Shown in pieces: positions 33,851 to 46,300 of a DNA stretch of 64,000 bases. The notes beneath the pieces are model-generated. The model searched no databases, was not told the DNA's origin, and saw nothing but the letters and a program-made list of their open reading frames with translations. How positions within the stretch are numbered: the first letter of the stretch is position 1; the number at the start of each line of letters is the position of its first letter. Origin of the DNA: Begonia masoniana. Taxonomy: Eukaryota > Streptophyta > Magnoliopsida > Cucurbitales > Begoniaceae. The position numbers were made by a program, and so were the translations under genes. The stretch is taken from assembly GCA_022432975.1 (NCBI GenBank), contig CM039511.1, positions 20,362,557 to 20,426,556 on the forward strand, read 5' to 3'.

Positions 33851-35234
33851 TAACTGTAGCGACCCTAACACCGTACCCTTATTTCCCGTATTATGTTTTT
33901 TTTATCCTTATAAACTTCGTAACGTTTGAACGGAAAACAAATTATTAAAATCGTTTAGAACATATTTAGAAACCATTTAAATAAAACCATTGAAAACTTA
34001 CAAAACAATTTGAAACAATTGAATAAAACAATTAAAAGAAATTATATTTAAAACATAAAAACAATCGGCTGAGGAAAGGAGGGCATAAGGGACTTTTGTC
34101 CCAAAAATGTGACGGGCGATTTATCGCCCAAAACAGGCGATCGATCGCCTATCATGAAAATAGGAGGGGCGAACAATCGCCCCTCTTTGTGGCCATCGAT
34201 TGCCCCGTGATCGATGGTCAGGCGATCGATCGCCCCTTTTTGGGCGATCGGTCGCCACACTCTCTAGATTTTTCTAGAGAGTGCGAACCTTTAGGGCAAT
34301 CGATCTCCTCCTTAGGAGATCGAACGCCACCCTCCCTGGAATGCGAAAATTCCAGAGAGTTGCCTCCCTTAATTCCTTCTTTCTTTCCTCTTCCCCTGCA
34401 CACATTTCTCCTCACATATACTCCTTAAACTTCAACCTAAATCACTCCATAAGCGTGTAACATACAATAGCCCAAACCTCACCCCTTTTCACATTTCGTC
34501 GCTCACCTAATAAACGACTCAAAACACATTTAAAACATAACCCGATTTCATAAAAACGAACTGCGTGGTTCAGTTTAAAAACTAAACATTTACTCCTGTT
34601 AAAAATCACCAAGCAGTTCATCAACAAATTAAAATAGCGGTTTAACAAAACATTTCATAAAACAAGTTTACCAAAACGTTTGAGACATCAAAACATAAAC
34701 CTATCCACTAGTCCAGATCCAAACATCCTATAATGTTCTATCTGTACAAATATTTTACCTAACATTTTCTTCCCCACGGGTCATGAAACGCCTCGACTGC
34801 GCCAGCACACCCCCGCGAGCCATCCTCCGTCAACTGCATCACTCCTCGGGTGGAGGGATCTCATCCTCACCTATATCCTGATCACCTACACCATACAGAC
34901 AATCTATGAGCTAAAAGCTCTGTAAGTTTCGTAAATGCAATGCATGCTGTGCGTATGAGTTTCAGAAATCATGCAACATTTTAATATCATTACGTCACAT
35001 ACATATTGTGTAACGCCCCGAACCCTCCCCGGCTCGGTGTGTTACAATCCAAACCAATCCCGTGTTTAAAACGATGTTTAAAATGATTTTCGTAAATTTT
35101 TCGACTCGATTTTTGGGTTTTTCGAACCCTCGATTTTTGTTGGAAAATGTGCCAAAATATGTCGACAAAAGTCGGGTTAAAACAAAGTAGAAATAGCATT
35201 TTTCTTTTCAAAATTTTTTTTTTTAAAACCTGAT

Positions 35235-35254
35235 GGGCGCGCGCGCGCCCGGGC
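35235..35254. repeat. Alternating GC palindrome (Z-DNA-prone)
   Basis: GGGCGCGCGCGCGCCCGGGC, in solo LTR E just before its GATCGATC palindromes. Alternating CG runs of this length can adopt Z-form DNA; that is physical knowledge, not something shown here. Confidence 0.7.
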
Positions 35255-36418
35255 AGCGCCCCCCGTGCGTGCCCAACCGCGATCGCTCGTGATTTTGGCC
35301 CGATCGATCGGGCCCGCTCAGGCTATTTTCACCAAAATTGACCCCAGACGCGATCGATTGTGACCCATGCCCGATCGATCGAGCCGGCTCGGGTATTTTC
35401 GGCCAAAAACGTCCCAAAACACCCCGTTTTGACTTTTCTTGACTTTCCCGACCTTTCTACACTTTTCTACAAGCCCGACCCTTCCAAAAATCCCGAAATT
35501 TTTAACATACACTCCGGACACATAAATCTTCCAATCCCGTAAATTTTGTGGAAAACCGACGTCAAACGGATAATTAAAAAATAGCAAACATAACCCGACG
35601 TTAATTGTTTTAAAACCAAAACAGGCGGCGTAACGCCTAAATTTCTTTAAACCGAAACCTGAAACCAAAACACGAAAATATATGTTTTCAACTTCCCAAA
35701 TACGACAACCATTAAACACAATACCCCCAACTCAAAAACATTAAAATACATTACGAAAACATTTTTTTTTTTGTAAATATTCGTACTAAACACCCAATAT
35801 ATCGAAGTTGTTTTAAACAAAAATCCTTACAAAACTCTTACCAAACTATCTACAACATTCCCACAAAATACCCGAAGAAAGATAGTGGTCCAGAAGCCCC
35901 GACAATAGCCTGCACCGGCGCACTCCGTACTCCTCCGACTACGCCTAATCCTGGGATGTCTCATCTACCTCACCTGAAAAATGCCCGTCACCTACACCAT
36001 AGAACACGCACACACACGTAAGCTTACGCTTAGCAAGTAGGGGATGCAAATGCCACAACACAATGCAATCAACTTAACACATGCAGTTTCTACCACTCAG
36101 TTGTACTTATTTGTTGTTCGTTGCTGTTCATTACTTTAATTGTTTCATAAGCCGTGTGATTTGAGTAGGCACACATCCCATCACCGTTTAGGACGGCCAA
36201 ACTCAAAATCACCAAAGCAAGACCAGACAGCTCTCATCCCATAACCGTCTGGGATGGCCATGCATAATCTCACTCGTCGATCATAGAATCCTATAACCGT
36301 CTAGGAATTCATACTCACGACATTTACGTATTTTAGCCAATCATCCTTCATAGAGTTCCCTTCGGGGTGCTACTACCAACACCGTATCCCGACAAGGCAC
36401 ACTAATCTGGATTGCATT

Positions 36419-36541
36419 GCCACGTGGATCCCCGTAGGGCCGTACACGTGCTCACTGCTGCCACGTGGGTCCCCGTAGGGCCGTACACATGCGCACTGCT
36501 GCCACGTGGGTCCCCGTAAGGCCGTACACATGCGCACATAA
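36419..36541. repeat. Three 41-bp tandem repeats in solo LTR E
   Basis: Units start at 36419, 36460 and 36501, each with GCCACGTGG, TCCCCGTA and GCCGTACAC. They lie between the two complementary boxes of the LTR. Confidence 0.88.
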
Positions 36542-39451
36542 TCTTCCCTCTCTACTCACAATGCCAAACAATGCAACCACTCATCTCTAGCGTAGCGTAC
36601 TATACCTCACGATGCATGTTTCAACAAAGATATGCAATACAACACGAAACAAAACAACGAAATAAACAAACAAACAAATAATTCCCTACCGTTCCATGGT
36701 GTAGGCCCGAAGGCAAAACAAAGGTATTCCACTACTTACCTGGTTGCTCGATACTTTCTCGTTCACTTCGTCCAACTAAATCACACGCTCGATTATCTAA
36801 CAAATAACGAAAACTTAATTAGTAACAAACTAAGGGATTCTAAAACTCAACTAAAGTAAACTAACCCTCACTTGTTAACCTAAAGCTAACCAACACACAA
36901 ACAATCTCACATTTACATACATAAACTCGATTTTTACTCAAAATTAACCGTCAAAGTTTTTCAACGGATTTCAACGTGCCACCCCAATTCGGAAACCTCT
37001 ACATGTCTACTATCCATTGAGCCACTCAAATTAACCAAATAAACCACTTAGCCAACCCAAAATTGCAGCCAACAGAATCAGCCATTAAGTTTCCAAAACT
37101 GGTTTTTATGTAACTTCTATCCAATCCTTAATTTAATCACTCAAACAACCTAAATCATCCATTCAACAACTAAACCAACCAATTTGGAGAGAAAACAAGA
37201 ATTTAAACTCAAATTTTCGGATTCCATGGTTAGGGTTTTCCAAACCCTAACCAAACTCTTCCAAAACACCATCCAACTACTAAAAATCAACACCTAATCG
37301 TAATAAACCAAAAACCCGCTTAATTTTACCTTAAAAACCCTTGAAATCACTTGATGGAATGAAGCTTGGAAGAGCTTCAATGGCAGCCCTTGGCGTGAGA
37401 GAGAGAGAGGGAAGGAAGAAGGAGGTTTAATGAAAAATCCCTCCACTTTACATTTTTATAAAAACCATTTCTTCTATTTTCTTTTTCCTCCACATAATTC
37501 TTTAAAATTTCAATTTAACCCTCCACTAATCTCCTTTGACTTCCAACGAGAATGAAGTCTTCCCTCTCCATTTTCCTTCATTTAATTTCATTAGTTTTCC
37601 TTTACACATTTCCTATTGGTCCATGTGTTCATTGACTTTTCAAAGTGTTTGGTTTGAAATTTTCAACTTCTCCATTCACTTTAATTCCAACGTGAACCAC
37701 TCTTTTAATCCCTTATTTTTTATTCAATTTTTATCATAAACTCTTCTTTTCTATGGGTTGTTAGCTACTTTTGACTTTCAACTCACTTTATGTTGAATTG
37801 TCAAACCCTTTTTGTTTTCTCTCCTCATTCATTACACTTCAATGAATAACATCAACTTGTATAATTCAAATCTCTACTTAGCATAATCTAGGCTACGCAC
37901 GTAATAAGAAATTTCCGGGTGTTACATATTGTCACCGAGATATCAGCCCGCTAAATGGAAAGAATTCATCCCGCGGTCGGACAACCCTTTCTATCTAGCG
38001 GAGGGGGGTACATGCTCACATAAACAACAGTCATGCCTGAGCCCCACCTCGCGTGACCAGATAACAGATTACGTAGATTCATTTAGTTTCAGGCGATGTG
38101 GTATTGTGACAGACCCCTTTGTGCCTACACAATAGATCAATAGCCCCCTTTCAGGCCACATCACTTTTCATGAAAACATCGTGTGGAAGTTCATTTTCTA
38201 TGCCCATTTAAAAACCATGATGCATGAACACGTGCATAACATAACATTCAACATATGTACCATCTAGACAATAAAAAGCATAATCTATATAGAACATATA
38301 TACCATCAAGACAATAACAGACATAACCTATATAAGAACTAATCTTAACTACCCAACTGAAGCATATAAACAAACAATTCACTAATGATCCTCGACGCGA
38401 CATCGACGTACGGTATAGACCAATCGGCCCTAGTAAGTCACGAGAACTTACCTATCGTCCGTAGCGCACTGAGCTCCGTCCACGAGCGTTGTTCATCTGG
38501 GACAAAACACAACAGTTGTCGTTAAAACGAGATTAAACCGTTTAACGTCCAAATTTAACGAAACCTTAACTAAGAAAATTTTTCCTAAAATTCTAACTTA
38601 GCTTAACGAGGCATTTTTATCCAACAATTAACACTCGATATCTCGAAATCACCATTAACGAGTTTTCCCCCAAAACTCGAAAATTTGTCAAATCTCTAAC
38701 ATTCTTCCTAAATCGATTAACTTCATCCAATAACGCCCAATACGTTCATCATATTCACAACTACGACAACCTATCAATTTCAAACCCTAAATCGCATTTT
38801 TTACAAAACCCTAAACGAAACCCTAACCGTTGAACTTCGTGAAAACCAAAATATAACGCTCTAAAACCATAGATTCATACCTAGGGTTGCGAGAGGAGGA
38901 GAAAACACGACGAAAACGAGACGATCGGAGGACGAATCGTCGACAGAGAGGGAGAATGTCGTTGAGAGGAGAAGGAGAAGTCGCCTAGAGAAGAACGAGA
39001 TCGTGAAGCAGAGAAGGAATGAGGGAGAAAGAGAGATTTGTGAGTTTTAATTAAAATTTGATATGGTAAATTACTATTTTGCCCTTCCTTTGATTTTCTA
39101 TTTCTTTCGTCCTTTGTTTCATTATTTAACCGACGATTCGATTTCTCCAAATTTCCTTATTTCGCCAATAACTCCAACTTATTACAAGGGTTCCATTAAA
39201 ACTGTGAGTTCACAATTCGGATCTCGTTTACTATTTTTACCAAAGTATTCTTTATATTACGATAAACGTAATTCTCATAAAATTAGCGTTAAACTCCTAA
39301 AATTTCCAAAGTTTTCTTAAAATTCTTATTAATTATTAGGATTGTAATAACACTTTCTTTTCGCAAAATGGACTTGATTTGACATAATTACAAAAATACC
39401 ATTCACATGCGAAAAATTGAAAACCCTTAGAAAACCGGGTGTTACAGTAAC

Positions 39452-41442
39452 ACCTGGTTCTATTGAACCAATTTATTTTATCAACTAATGGTTTACGTTT
39501 TATGGAAGAAATTGGGAGAAATAGTGGTTAGGTTAAAGTGTGACTAGGCAAGGGCACAATTGTAATTGAGGATTTATTTGAGAATGCTGTGAGTGAGTGT
39601 TGGATTCGGGTTTTGTGATAAATCGGGGAATACTCGAAGAACAGAGCTCCCAACTAGCTTCCTTAGATTTCTGGATGGTTTAGAATGAAGTTTAGAGAAG
39701 ATTTAATTAATACTCTGTCTATGGTTCTAGGTTTGAGCAAACTCCCGAAGTAGCTTACTACCAAACATTTTCCAGGAGACCAGGTAAATAGAGTATGTGT
39801 GTGCCTTCGAGCCTACATCACAAAACAGTAGGATATATGTATGTTTGTATGATTTTTAGTTTGGCATATATCATGTTTTTGAAAGAATACGAAAATGCAT
39901 TTACATATATAATAGCATGGTAAGGCATGAGCAGATTGGATCAGATTAACTATTAAGGGAATTAATCCGCCCCTTAATCGAGATAGAAGATATTTATACT
40001 TTGGAAAAAATGATCCACTTCCCATCGAACAGGGGGATCAAGAACGGCTATTAAGGGAACTAATCCGCCCCTTAATCGAGTTAGAGGATGCATGCTTTGG
40101 GAAAATTGATCTGTTTTCCATCGAACAGGGGGATCAACAGGGAACGAACATAAATACAACATAAACTATGAGAGTAGAAACAGCATGAATAGGGTTTATG
40201 TTTCAGCATTTCATTTCATTATTGTTCTACTTATTTAGCATTAGGCTAATAGATGAGTTTTGTGATATAGGTGCTGAGGTGACTACAGGTGAATTCTCTG
40301 AGTATAATGAAGAAGAGGCGCAGTTGGTGGAGCGCATCCATGCCACGATCTAGTGCACTGATGAGGCGGTTTTACCAATGGTAGTATGTGTGGAACTTAG
40401 TGGACAAATGTTTAGCTAATGTGTGCTGAGAATCTTAATAGCAGTGGAAGTTTTAATGTTTTTTATTCGTTTTGAAATTATTCTGGGTATGAAACATGGT
40501 CGGTTCTAACTATAGTTTTTTCTGGATTTGAGTAAGAAATGGATTTAAGTTGTTTTGAATGATTGCTGTCAAAATTTGTAAGTCCTCTTAGTAGTCAGAA
40601 TCGTCCACTGATTAGTGCATAATCGGTTAAAGTAATGTTTAGTTGTTGGGAATGTCGTCTAGAGTTGTGGATGAATTATCGTCCAAAGTCGTGGACGAGA
40701 ACATCGTCCAAAGTTGTAAGTGAAAACAGTCATCTGTTCTATGGACAAAATAGTCGTCCAAAGTTGTCGTCCATTCTGCGGGCAAAAACAGTCATCCAAA
40801 GTCGTCAGGTAATTCGAAGGTAAAATAGTCATCCAAAGTAAGTAGTCACGTGGACTGTGGACGATAAAGTCATGTGGTCCGTGGTCGATAAATTTAAGTA
40901 AGTCTGTGGACGACAATCCGTAGAATTATCCGTGGATGGTGGGTTTATGTAACCCGTGGACGATGAAGTCACGTGGATCAGGGACGTTAAAGTCACGTGG
41001 TCTGTGGACGATAAGTCTAAGTAAGACTGTGGACAATAATCCGTAGACAATAAGTCTATGTAGCCGTGGACGACGACGAACAGTTGTCGTCCAGAGTCGC
41101 GTCTTCTAAAGTCGCTTATCCAGAGTTTGTCGTCTAAAGTCGTAGACGAATACGTCGTCCAAGGTTGTGGACGACAGACTCTGTGGGCGCCAGATCGCCC
41201 AGTAGAGTGGAACTGGCTGTAGTTGTCGCAGAGATGCTTCGAATGATTTTATATTTAAAGATTTGTTAGTTTGTTTTCGTAATGACTCTGTTTTACGTAA
41301 ATGTCTTCCGCTAAAATATTTTAATCGTTTAAATGACAATGTTTTATATCGATGGATAAAGTTTTAAATTTTTTTCAGAATTTCCTAGTTCAGTTTAGTG
41401 AGTGTGAGTAGTGAACCGGGTTGTTTAGCTCGGGGCGTTACA
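39452..41442 (+). repeat. 3' LTR of element F (main part)
   Basis: Continues from the six bases TGTAAC at 31194-31199 to CGGGGCGTTACA, about 2.0 kb in total. Sense plus: putative exon 39731-39783 (acceptor TTCTAG, donor CCAG/GTAAATAG). Box 1 CCTACATCACAAAAC is at 39812-39826 and box 2 GTTTTGTGATATAGG at 40257-40271, pairing at 14 of 15 positions. A dense array of GTCGTCCAAAGT and GTGGACGA words fills about 40640-41180. Confidence 0.85.
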
Positions 41443-41490
41443 TATGACGTGCTCTTTGGATTTCAAATTCTTGAACCTGATAAGGGTATT
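41443..41490. other. 48-bp gap between F and H
   Basis: Short flank with no feature of its own. The base order gives no clear target duplication for F or H. Confidence 0.4.
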
Positions 41491-41844
41491 TGTCAGGACC
41501 CGATTCCTCCCAGTACCGAATCCCGATAGGTGAAACGGATTCCCGAGATGGGAAGCTTCCAAAAGCAACCTATAACAAAATATACATTATCTAAGTGAAA
41601 ATTTCTGAACGACATACATCATCAATTTTTTACATGGCATTCCAAACTAGGATATCATCAAAACATCCATAAACAATATACATTTCCTTAAAAATCATTT
41701 CATACATTGAAACAATTTACATGATATCATCATTCTACATCATCAATACACATCACAGAGTATTCTAGCAGAAATAAATAAAATATAAAATACATATAAG
41801 TCACTACTTTTGACTTTCCAAACCCAAAGACCATTAACCGTCAT

Positions 41845-44251
41845 TGTAACAACCAGCACTTTGATTGGGTATTTTATCCCGTGGTTATTTATGGTGTGGT
41901 TTATGGGATAAGGAGATTACAAAAGAAAAGTAGGTTTAATGGTAAGATTTGTAAATAAAGTGATTTGGATCGATATAAATAGAAAAAGGTAGGTCTAAAA
42001 TCTCATTTAAACCAATCATGTAGCCGACTTTCCTCTCCTGGCGATTTCCTCCTTCGGCAACTGATTTCTTCCTCCTCTTTCTTCGACGATTCAAAGCTCA
42101 GGTAAAGTTTATAAGATTCATTCATTTAGTCTTCGATTTAGGAATAGTTATTGGTTAATGTCTGAAGATTGAGAATCGGTCGATGCCAGATTCATAGCTA
42201 TATCTTCGAGTTCCCTTATTTAATGGCATTGAGGATAGGATTCTGATGTTGTCGATGTTTAGACTATGAGAGATTTGGTGTTAATATGAATCTGGTAGTT
42301 TAGACGCTAATGCCATTAATGTTAATGAAGGTTAAGCTCTGCATACTAGGTGCTCAGCGAAATGCCTTAGAGGTTTAAGCTAGATTCTAGGATGATTTCT
42401 TTAGCTAAGATTTTACCAGCTCTGAGTTAGATTATTCAGGATATATTTAACATTGAAGTATGAAATGTCTTAGGTGGAGAAAGATTCAAGTGAAGCCACG
42501 ACATAGCTAAGGAGTCCAGGTAAGTGAGTGTGTTAGGATTTCGGCCATTAGGGCCCTACATCACGAGGATATTAGGAAGATCTTAAGGATAATACCTTGA
42601 TATTCATGACCTGTACCATGATATATGCTGAATGTCTGAGTTTTTCTCTAGTGTGAAGTTCTGTTACTCATACATAATCCATGCATCATGATTTATCTTC
42701 CAAGTATACGAAAATATTTTATGTGCATGTTTCATTTGTGAATAACATAAGAATATGAAATGTATGCAAGTATGATTAAGTGAGGGTTGAGGTGGTTTGG
42801 CCAAGTCACTGTCCAGAAATGGACCAAGATTTCTGCCTGAAGGGCCAAGTACACGCACTCTGCCTGCCCTCCAGCACGATCCCCTCCTTAATCCATATTA
42901 TGTGAACGATGAACAAGAATATGATTCCCACGATATGATTAAGAATATGAACATGTATATGACTCTCATGATTTGAATAAAGAACATGAACATAATTTTA
43001 TTGGGTATGCATTCATGAGTATTTATGTATATGTTGCACTCCTTACTAAGCATTAGGCTTATAGTTTGAATCTTATGATGTAGGTGATGAACTTGAAGGT
43101 GAGGAATTCAATCCAAGTGATAACGTTTAAGAAGGTTGCTGGATGGTACTCGTGGAGGGGAATTTGTGGCTGGGAAGCGATTTCACCCGAGGTGCTCCTA
43201 GTCTGTCATGTTATAAGACAATGAAGTGGAAGTTTAAATAGAAAAGAATTTTAATGTCTATCAGCTATAAGGGATTTTAGGATTTAAGGATTTTCAACTG
43301 TTTTCTTAAGTTTTCCGCTATGCACATTATGTTTCTTTTATGAGAAAAATGGTCTTTATATGAAATGAGATGTGAGAATATTTATAGAGTCAGTTGCAGA
43401 GAGTTAGCCGAACGTTCGCCAGGGAGGTCAATTGATCGGTTGTCTATGTGTTCTGTTTTGTAAGTAAAAACAGTCGTCCAAAGTTATGAATGAGTCATCG
43501 TCCATAGTTGAGGTAAGACTTGATAAGTGAAAACAGTCGTCCAAAACAGTCGTCCAAAGTTGTCGTCCAAAGTTGCCGTCCAAAGTCGTCGTCCAAAAAT
43601 TGTCGTCTAAAGTTGTCGTCCAAAATTGGGAGTGTTGAAGTCACGTGGACTGTGACGATAAAGTCACGTGGTCAGTAGACGACAAATTTAAGTAAGTCCA
43701 TGGACGTTGATCCGTGGACGATAAGTCCATGTAACCCGTGAGTAAGTGGTCACGTGGACTGTGACGATAAAGTCACGTGGTCCGTGGACGACAAATTTAA
43801 GTAAGTCAATGGACGTTGATCCGTAGACGATAAGTCCATGTAACCCGTGAGTAAGTGGTCACGTGGACTGTGACGATAAAGTCATGTGGTTCGTGGACGA
43901 CAAATTTAAGTAAGTCCATGGACGTTGGTCCGTGGACGATGAAACCACTTGAACAGTGAGCGATAACATTCATCAGTCAGTGGACAAAAATGTCAAAGTA
44001 GTCCTTGGACAATTAAGTCGATTGATCTTGTGGACAAGATTATTACCCGATTTATGTCGTCCAACTCTGTGGATGAGTATGCTGTCAGATATATGAATGA
44101 GTAGAGTTCTGAGATTTTAACGGTTTTAATTGGTTGTTCTTTTAAACGTCCACGAGTTTTATTTAAAAAAAAAAATACAAGTAGTTGTTCCATGACATAA
44201 AATGATTAAGTTTAAGTTAAGAATATGCTGCGACCTACTGGGGTCGTGACA
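41845..44251 (+). repeat. 5' LTR of element G
   Basis: 2407 bp, from TGTAACAACCAGC to GGGTCGTGACA. A TATAAATA is at 41974-41981. The putative leader has a donor at about 42101 (GCTCAG/GTAAAG), an exon at 42474-42519 (acceptor CTTAG, donor CCAG/GTAAGTG), box 1 CCTACATCA at 42555-42563 and box 2 TGATGTAGG at 43076-43084 with its acceptor GATGTAG. Repeats of GTCGTCCAAAG and a 109-bp tandem unit (GTAAGTGGTCACGTGGACTG, units near 43742 and 43851) occupy about 43480-44050. Confidence 0.93.
41974..41981 (+). promoter_or_regulatory. TATA box of the G 5' LTR
   Basis: TATAAATA, about 130 bp from the LTR start and repeated in the 3' LTR at 51695-51702. It leaves roughly 2.2 kb of the LTR downstream as transcribed leader. 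Confidence 0.6.
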
Positions 44252-44255
44252 ACTA

Positions 44256-44267
44256 TGGTATCAGAGC
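44256..44267 (+). other. Primer-binding site of element G
   Basis: TGGTATCAGAGC, exact for initiator-Met tRNA, four bases after the LTR end. Confidence 0.94.
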
Positions 44268-44414
44268 AAAAAACCGGGTTCTAAAATAGGTTCTGTAGAC
44301 TGCTTTCCAGCACAAATTGCTGCATGAGTACACTCCAACAACTGTAAGTGTTTATGATTTTAGTAATACCATGTAGTTAAGATATGTTTATAATATGCTA
44401 GGAATCTCTTCAAG

Positions 44415-45833
44415 ATGGTGAGAGGTCAACAGAGAGAAAACGGTGAAGATAGTAATACTATTGCTTAGTTAACAGAGTTGGTTCTACGCGAATCTCGTCA
44501 AATTGAACAATTAGTGGCTGCTAGAGAGGAACAAGGCAACACTAGCTCGAGTGCAACTCATGACCATGGGAGCGAGCGTTTTCACCGACTTCGACCTCCG
44601 ATATTTAATGGTCAAGTTTCGGATCCTATCTATGCTGAAGAATGGATTCGAACAATTGAAGACATGTTTAAGTATGCCAAGGTCGAAGAGGGGGATAAGA
44701 TCACATGTGTTGTTTTCCACCTTGCTCTGGATGCGAGGCATTGGTGGGACTCAATTCAGAGCACTAATAACATGGAGACTATGACTTGTACATGGTTCAA
44801 GATGACTTTCTTTGACAAGTACTTTAGCCGGGAAGTTTGGGCCAGCAAAAAGATGGAGTTTATGCAGCTGCGCCAAACTGGTTCTGTGGCGGACTATATC
44901 TGTAAGTTTGAGGCATTGTCCCGGTTCGCGCCCCGTCTGGTTCTACGCGAATCTCGTCAGATTGAACAATTAGTGGTTGCTAGAGAGGAACAAGGCAACA
45001 CTAGCTCGAGTGCAACTCATGACCATGGGAGCGAGCGTTTTCACCGACTTCGACCTCTGATATTTAATGGTCAAGTTTCGGATCCTATCTATGCTGAAGA
45101 ATGGATTCGAACAATTGAAGACATGTTTAAGTATGCCAAGGTCGAAGAGGGGGATAAGATCACATGTGCTGTTTTCCACCTTGCTCTGGATGCGAGGCAT
45201 TGGTGGGACTCAATTCAGAGCACTAATAACATAGAGACTATGACTTGGACATGGTTCAAGATGACTTTCTTTGACAAGTACTTTAGCCGGGAAGTTTGGG
45301 CCAGCAAAAAGATGGAGTTTATGCAGCTGCGCCAAACTAGTTCTGTGGCGGACTATATCTGTAAGTTTGAGGCATTGTCCCGGTTCGCGCCCCGTCTAGT
45401 GGATGATGAAGAAGACAAGATCCACCAATTTGTTCAAGGATTGAAGCCAAACCTTTTCAGAGGAGTGAAGACTGCAGGGATCCATAACATACCTTATTCA
45501 GAGGTGGCAGCTAAGGCCTTGGAACTGGAAGAGGTAGAGACAACGGTACAAGGACAACGCGAGCCGCCAAGGAAGCTTGTCGGAGATGTGCAGTCACAAC
45601 CACAGCAGAACAAAGGGGGTTGGCAGCAACAACAAAGAGGCATTAAAAGGCCCTAGAACCCCAATGACGATCGAGGAAAAGGAAAGCGACCTCAAAGGGC
45701 TCCTCGAGCTCCTCAAGCTCCTCAGACCCCACTGTGTTCCATTTGCCAGAGGAATCACTACGGTGAATGCAAGCTTTACACGGGCCGATGTTTCTGGTGT
45801 GACAAGGTTGGCCATCTGATTAAAGATTGTCCT
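44415..45833 (+). pseudogene. Gag of element G with a duplicated capsid domain
   Basis: Opens at an ATG at 44415 (MVRGQQRENGED). An in-frame TAG at 44466-44468 and another at 45654-45656 interrupt one continuous frame. The capsid domain (RPPIFNGQVSDPIYAEEW, then HWWDSI, FFDKYFSREVW, SVADYICKFEALSRFAPRL) occurs twice in tandem: a 459-bp (153-codon) unit starting at 44481 repeats from 44940 with only a handful of differences, in frame. After it comes a Gln-rich linker, then [12 protein letters not shown] and an intact zinc knuckle [14 protein letters not shown] at 45789-45830. Gag builds the particle. Two capsid copies in one chain would probably disturb assembly. Confidence 0.92.
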
Positions 45834-46300
45834 ATGCCACCGGATGCAAACCGGGTGAGGGTGGCGCCTAGAGTATTTGCTCTGATGGAAGACGAAGATG
45901 CAGTGCAGCATACGGTCATATTAGGTACACTTATGATCTGTGGTATTTCCTCTTATACTAGACACGGGAGCCACTCATTCTTTTGTAACAACCTGTTTAT
46001 ATGTAAGCATAATTTAGGATTCTTGCCAGCCGATAAGTCATATAGTGTCATGTTACCGTCGGGAGAGTCCTTACAATCAGAACAGGTAGTAAAGGGTGAT
46101 ATTGTGTCTGTAGGAGATAAGAAGTTGTATGTAGAACTGATCATAATTGACATGAAAGAATATGAGGTTATTTTGGGAATGGATTGGTTATTCAGACATT
46201 ATGCCACGATAAGTTGTAGGTCTGGGGTAGTCGAATTCCGACCCCCGAATGGAGATCGGTATTTCTTCCAAGCCATTCCAAAAACAAGCAAAATACCGAT
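45834..46300 (+). pseudogene. Protease of element G, catalytic site out of frame
   Basis: In the frame that continues from gag, the region reads [18 protein letters not shown], then [11 protein letters not shown], with no aspartic protease site. The site LDTGATHSF is intact in a neighbouring frame (GAC ACG GGA at 45961-45969). Just after it, the original frame again gives normal sequence ([18 protein letters not shown], then VILGMDWL). Two compensating indels of the same register therefore flank the catalytic triad. The enzyme would cut Gag-Pol; here it is inactive. Confidence 0.8.

Larger units (their letters stand above)
35009..37926 (-). mobile_element. Solo gypsy LTR E
   Basis: 2918 bp, beginning TGTAACGCCCCG and ending GGGTGTTACA, flanked by TATTG at 35004-35008 and 37927-37931. 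No internal domain. Its start and boxes are closest to the LTR of B. Sense minus: putative exon 36796-36740, box 1 CCTACACCATGGAAC at 36705-36691 and box 2 GTTCTATGGTGTAGG at 36005-35991; all 15 positions pair with one G-U. CGATCGATCG palindromes lie at about 35278-35385. It is inserted in the LTR of D. Confidence 0.92.
31200..39446 (-). mobile_element. Non-autonomous gypsy element D with one LTR reduced to a stub
   Basis: Flanked by GTAAC at 31195-31199 and 39447-39451. The left end is only a 19-bp LTR stub (TGTAGCGACCCTAACACCG, 31200-31218) joined to internal sequence, so almost the whole sense 3' LTR and the polypurine tract are deleted. The internal region (31219-33854) holds a capsid-less gag and about 2 kb of non-coding sequence. 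The other LTR is 33855-39446, split by solo LTR E. It landed inside the first six bases of the 3' LTR of F. Confidence 0.85.
33855..39446 (-). repeat. LTR of element D, split by solo LTR E
   Basis: From TGTAGCGACCC to GGGTGTTACA, about 2.67 kb once E (35009-37926) is removed. On the sense strand a putative exon at 38496-38452 runs from a CCCAG acceptor to ATAG/GTAAGTTC. Box 1 (TCTATACCGTAC, 38419-38408) and box 2 (GTATGGTGTAGG, 34896-34885) still pair at all 12 positions, through three G-U pairs. GGCGATCGATCGCC-type palindromes fill about 34105-34340. Confidence 0.88.
29614..41442 (+). mobile_element. 5'-truncated Ty3/gypsy element F
   Basis: The retained part is integrase (29614-31158), a polypurine tract and a 3' LTR that starts TGTAAC at 31194. 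The LTR is interrupted after six bases by element D and resumes at 39452, continuing to 41442 (CGGGGCGTTACA). The 5' LTR, gag, protease, reverse transcriptase and RNase H are gone. The left boundary falls where RNase H would join integrase, so no target duplication can be scored. The C-terminal chromodomain places it in the chromovirus (Tekay/Del-like) group together with G. Confidence 0.85.

Noticed and set aside
40640..41180. CRISPR-like regular short repeats (also 43480-44050 and 53170-53760)
   Set aside because: Spacing and sequence are irregular, there are no unique spacers, and the repeats lie in plant LTRs.
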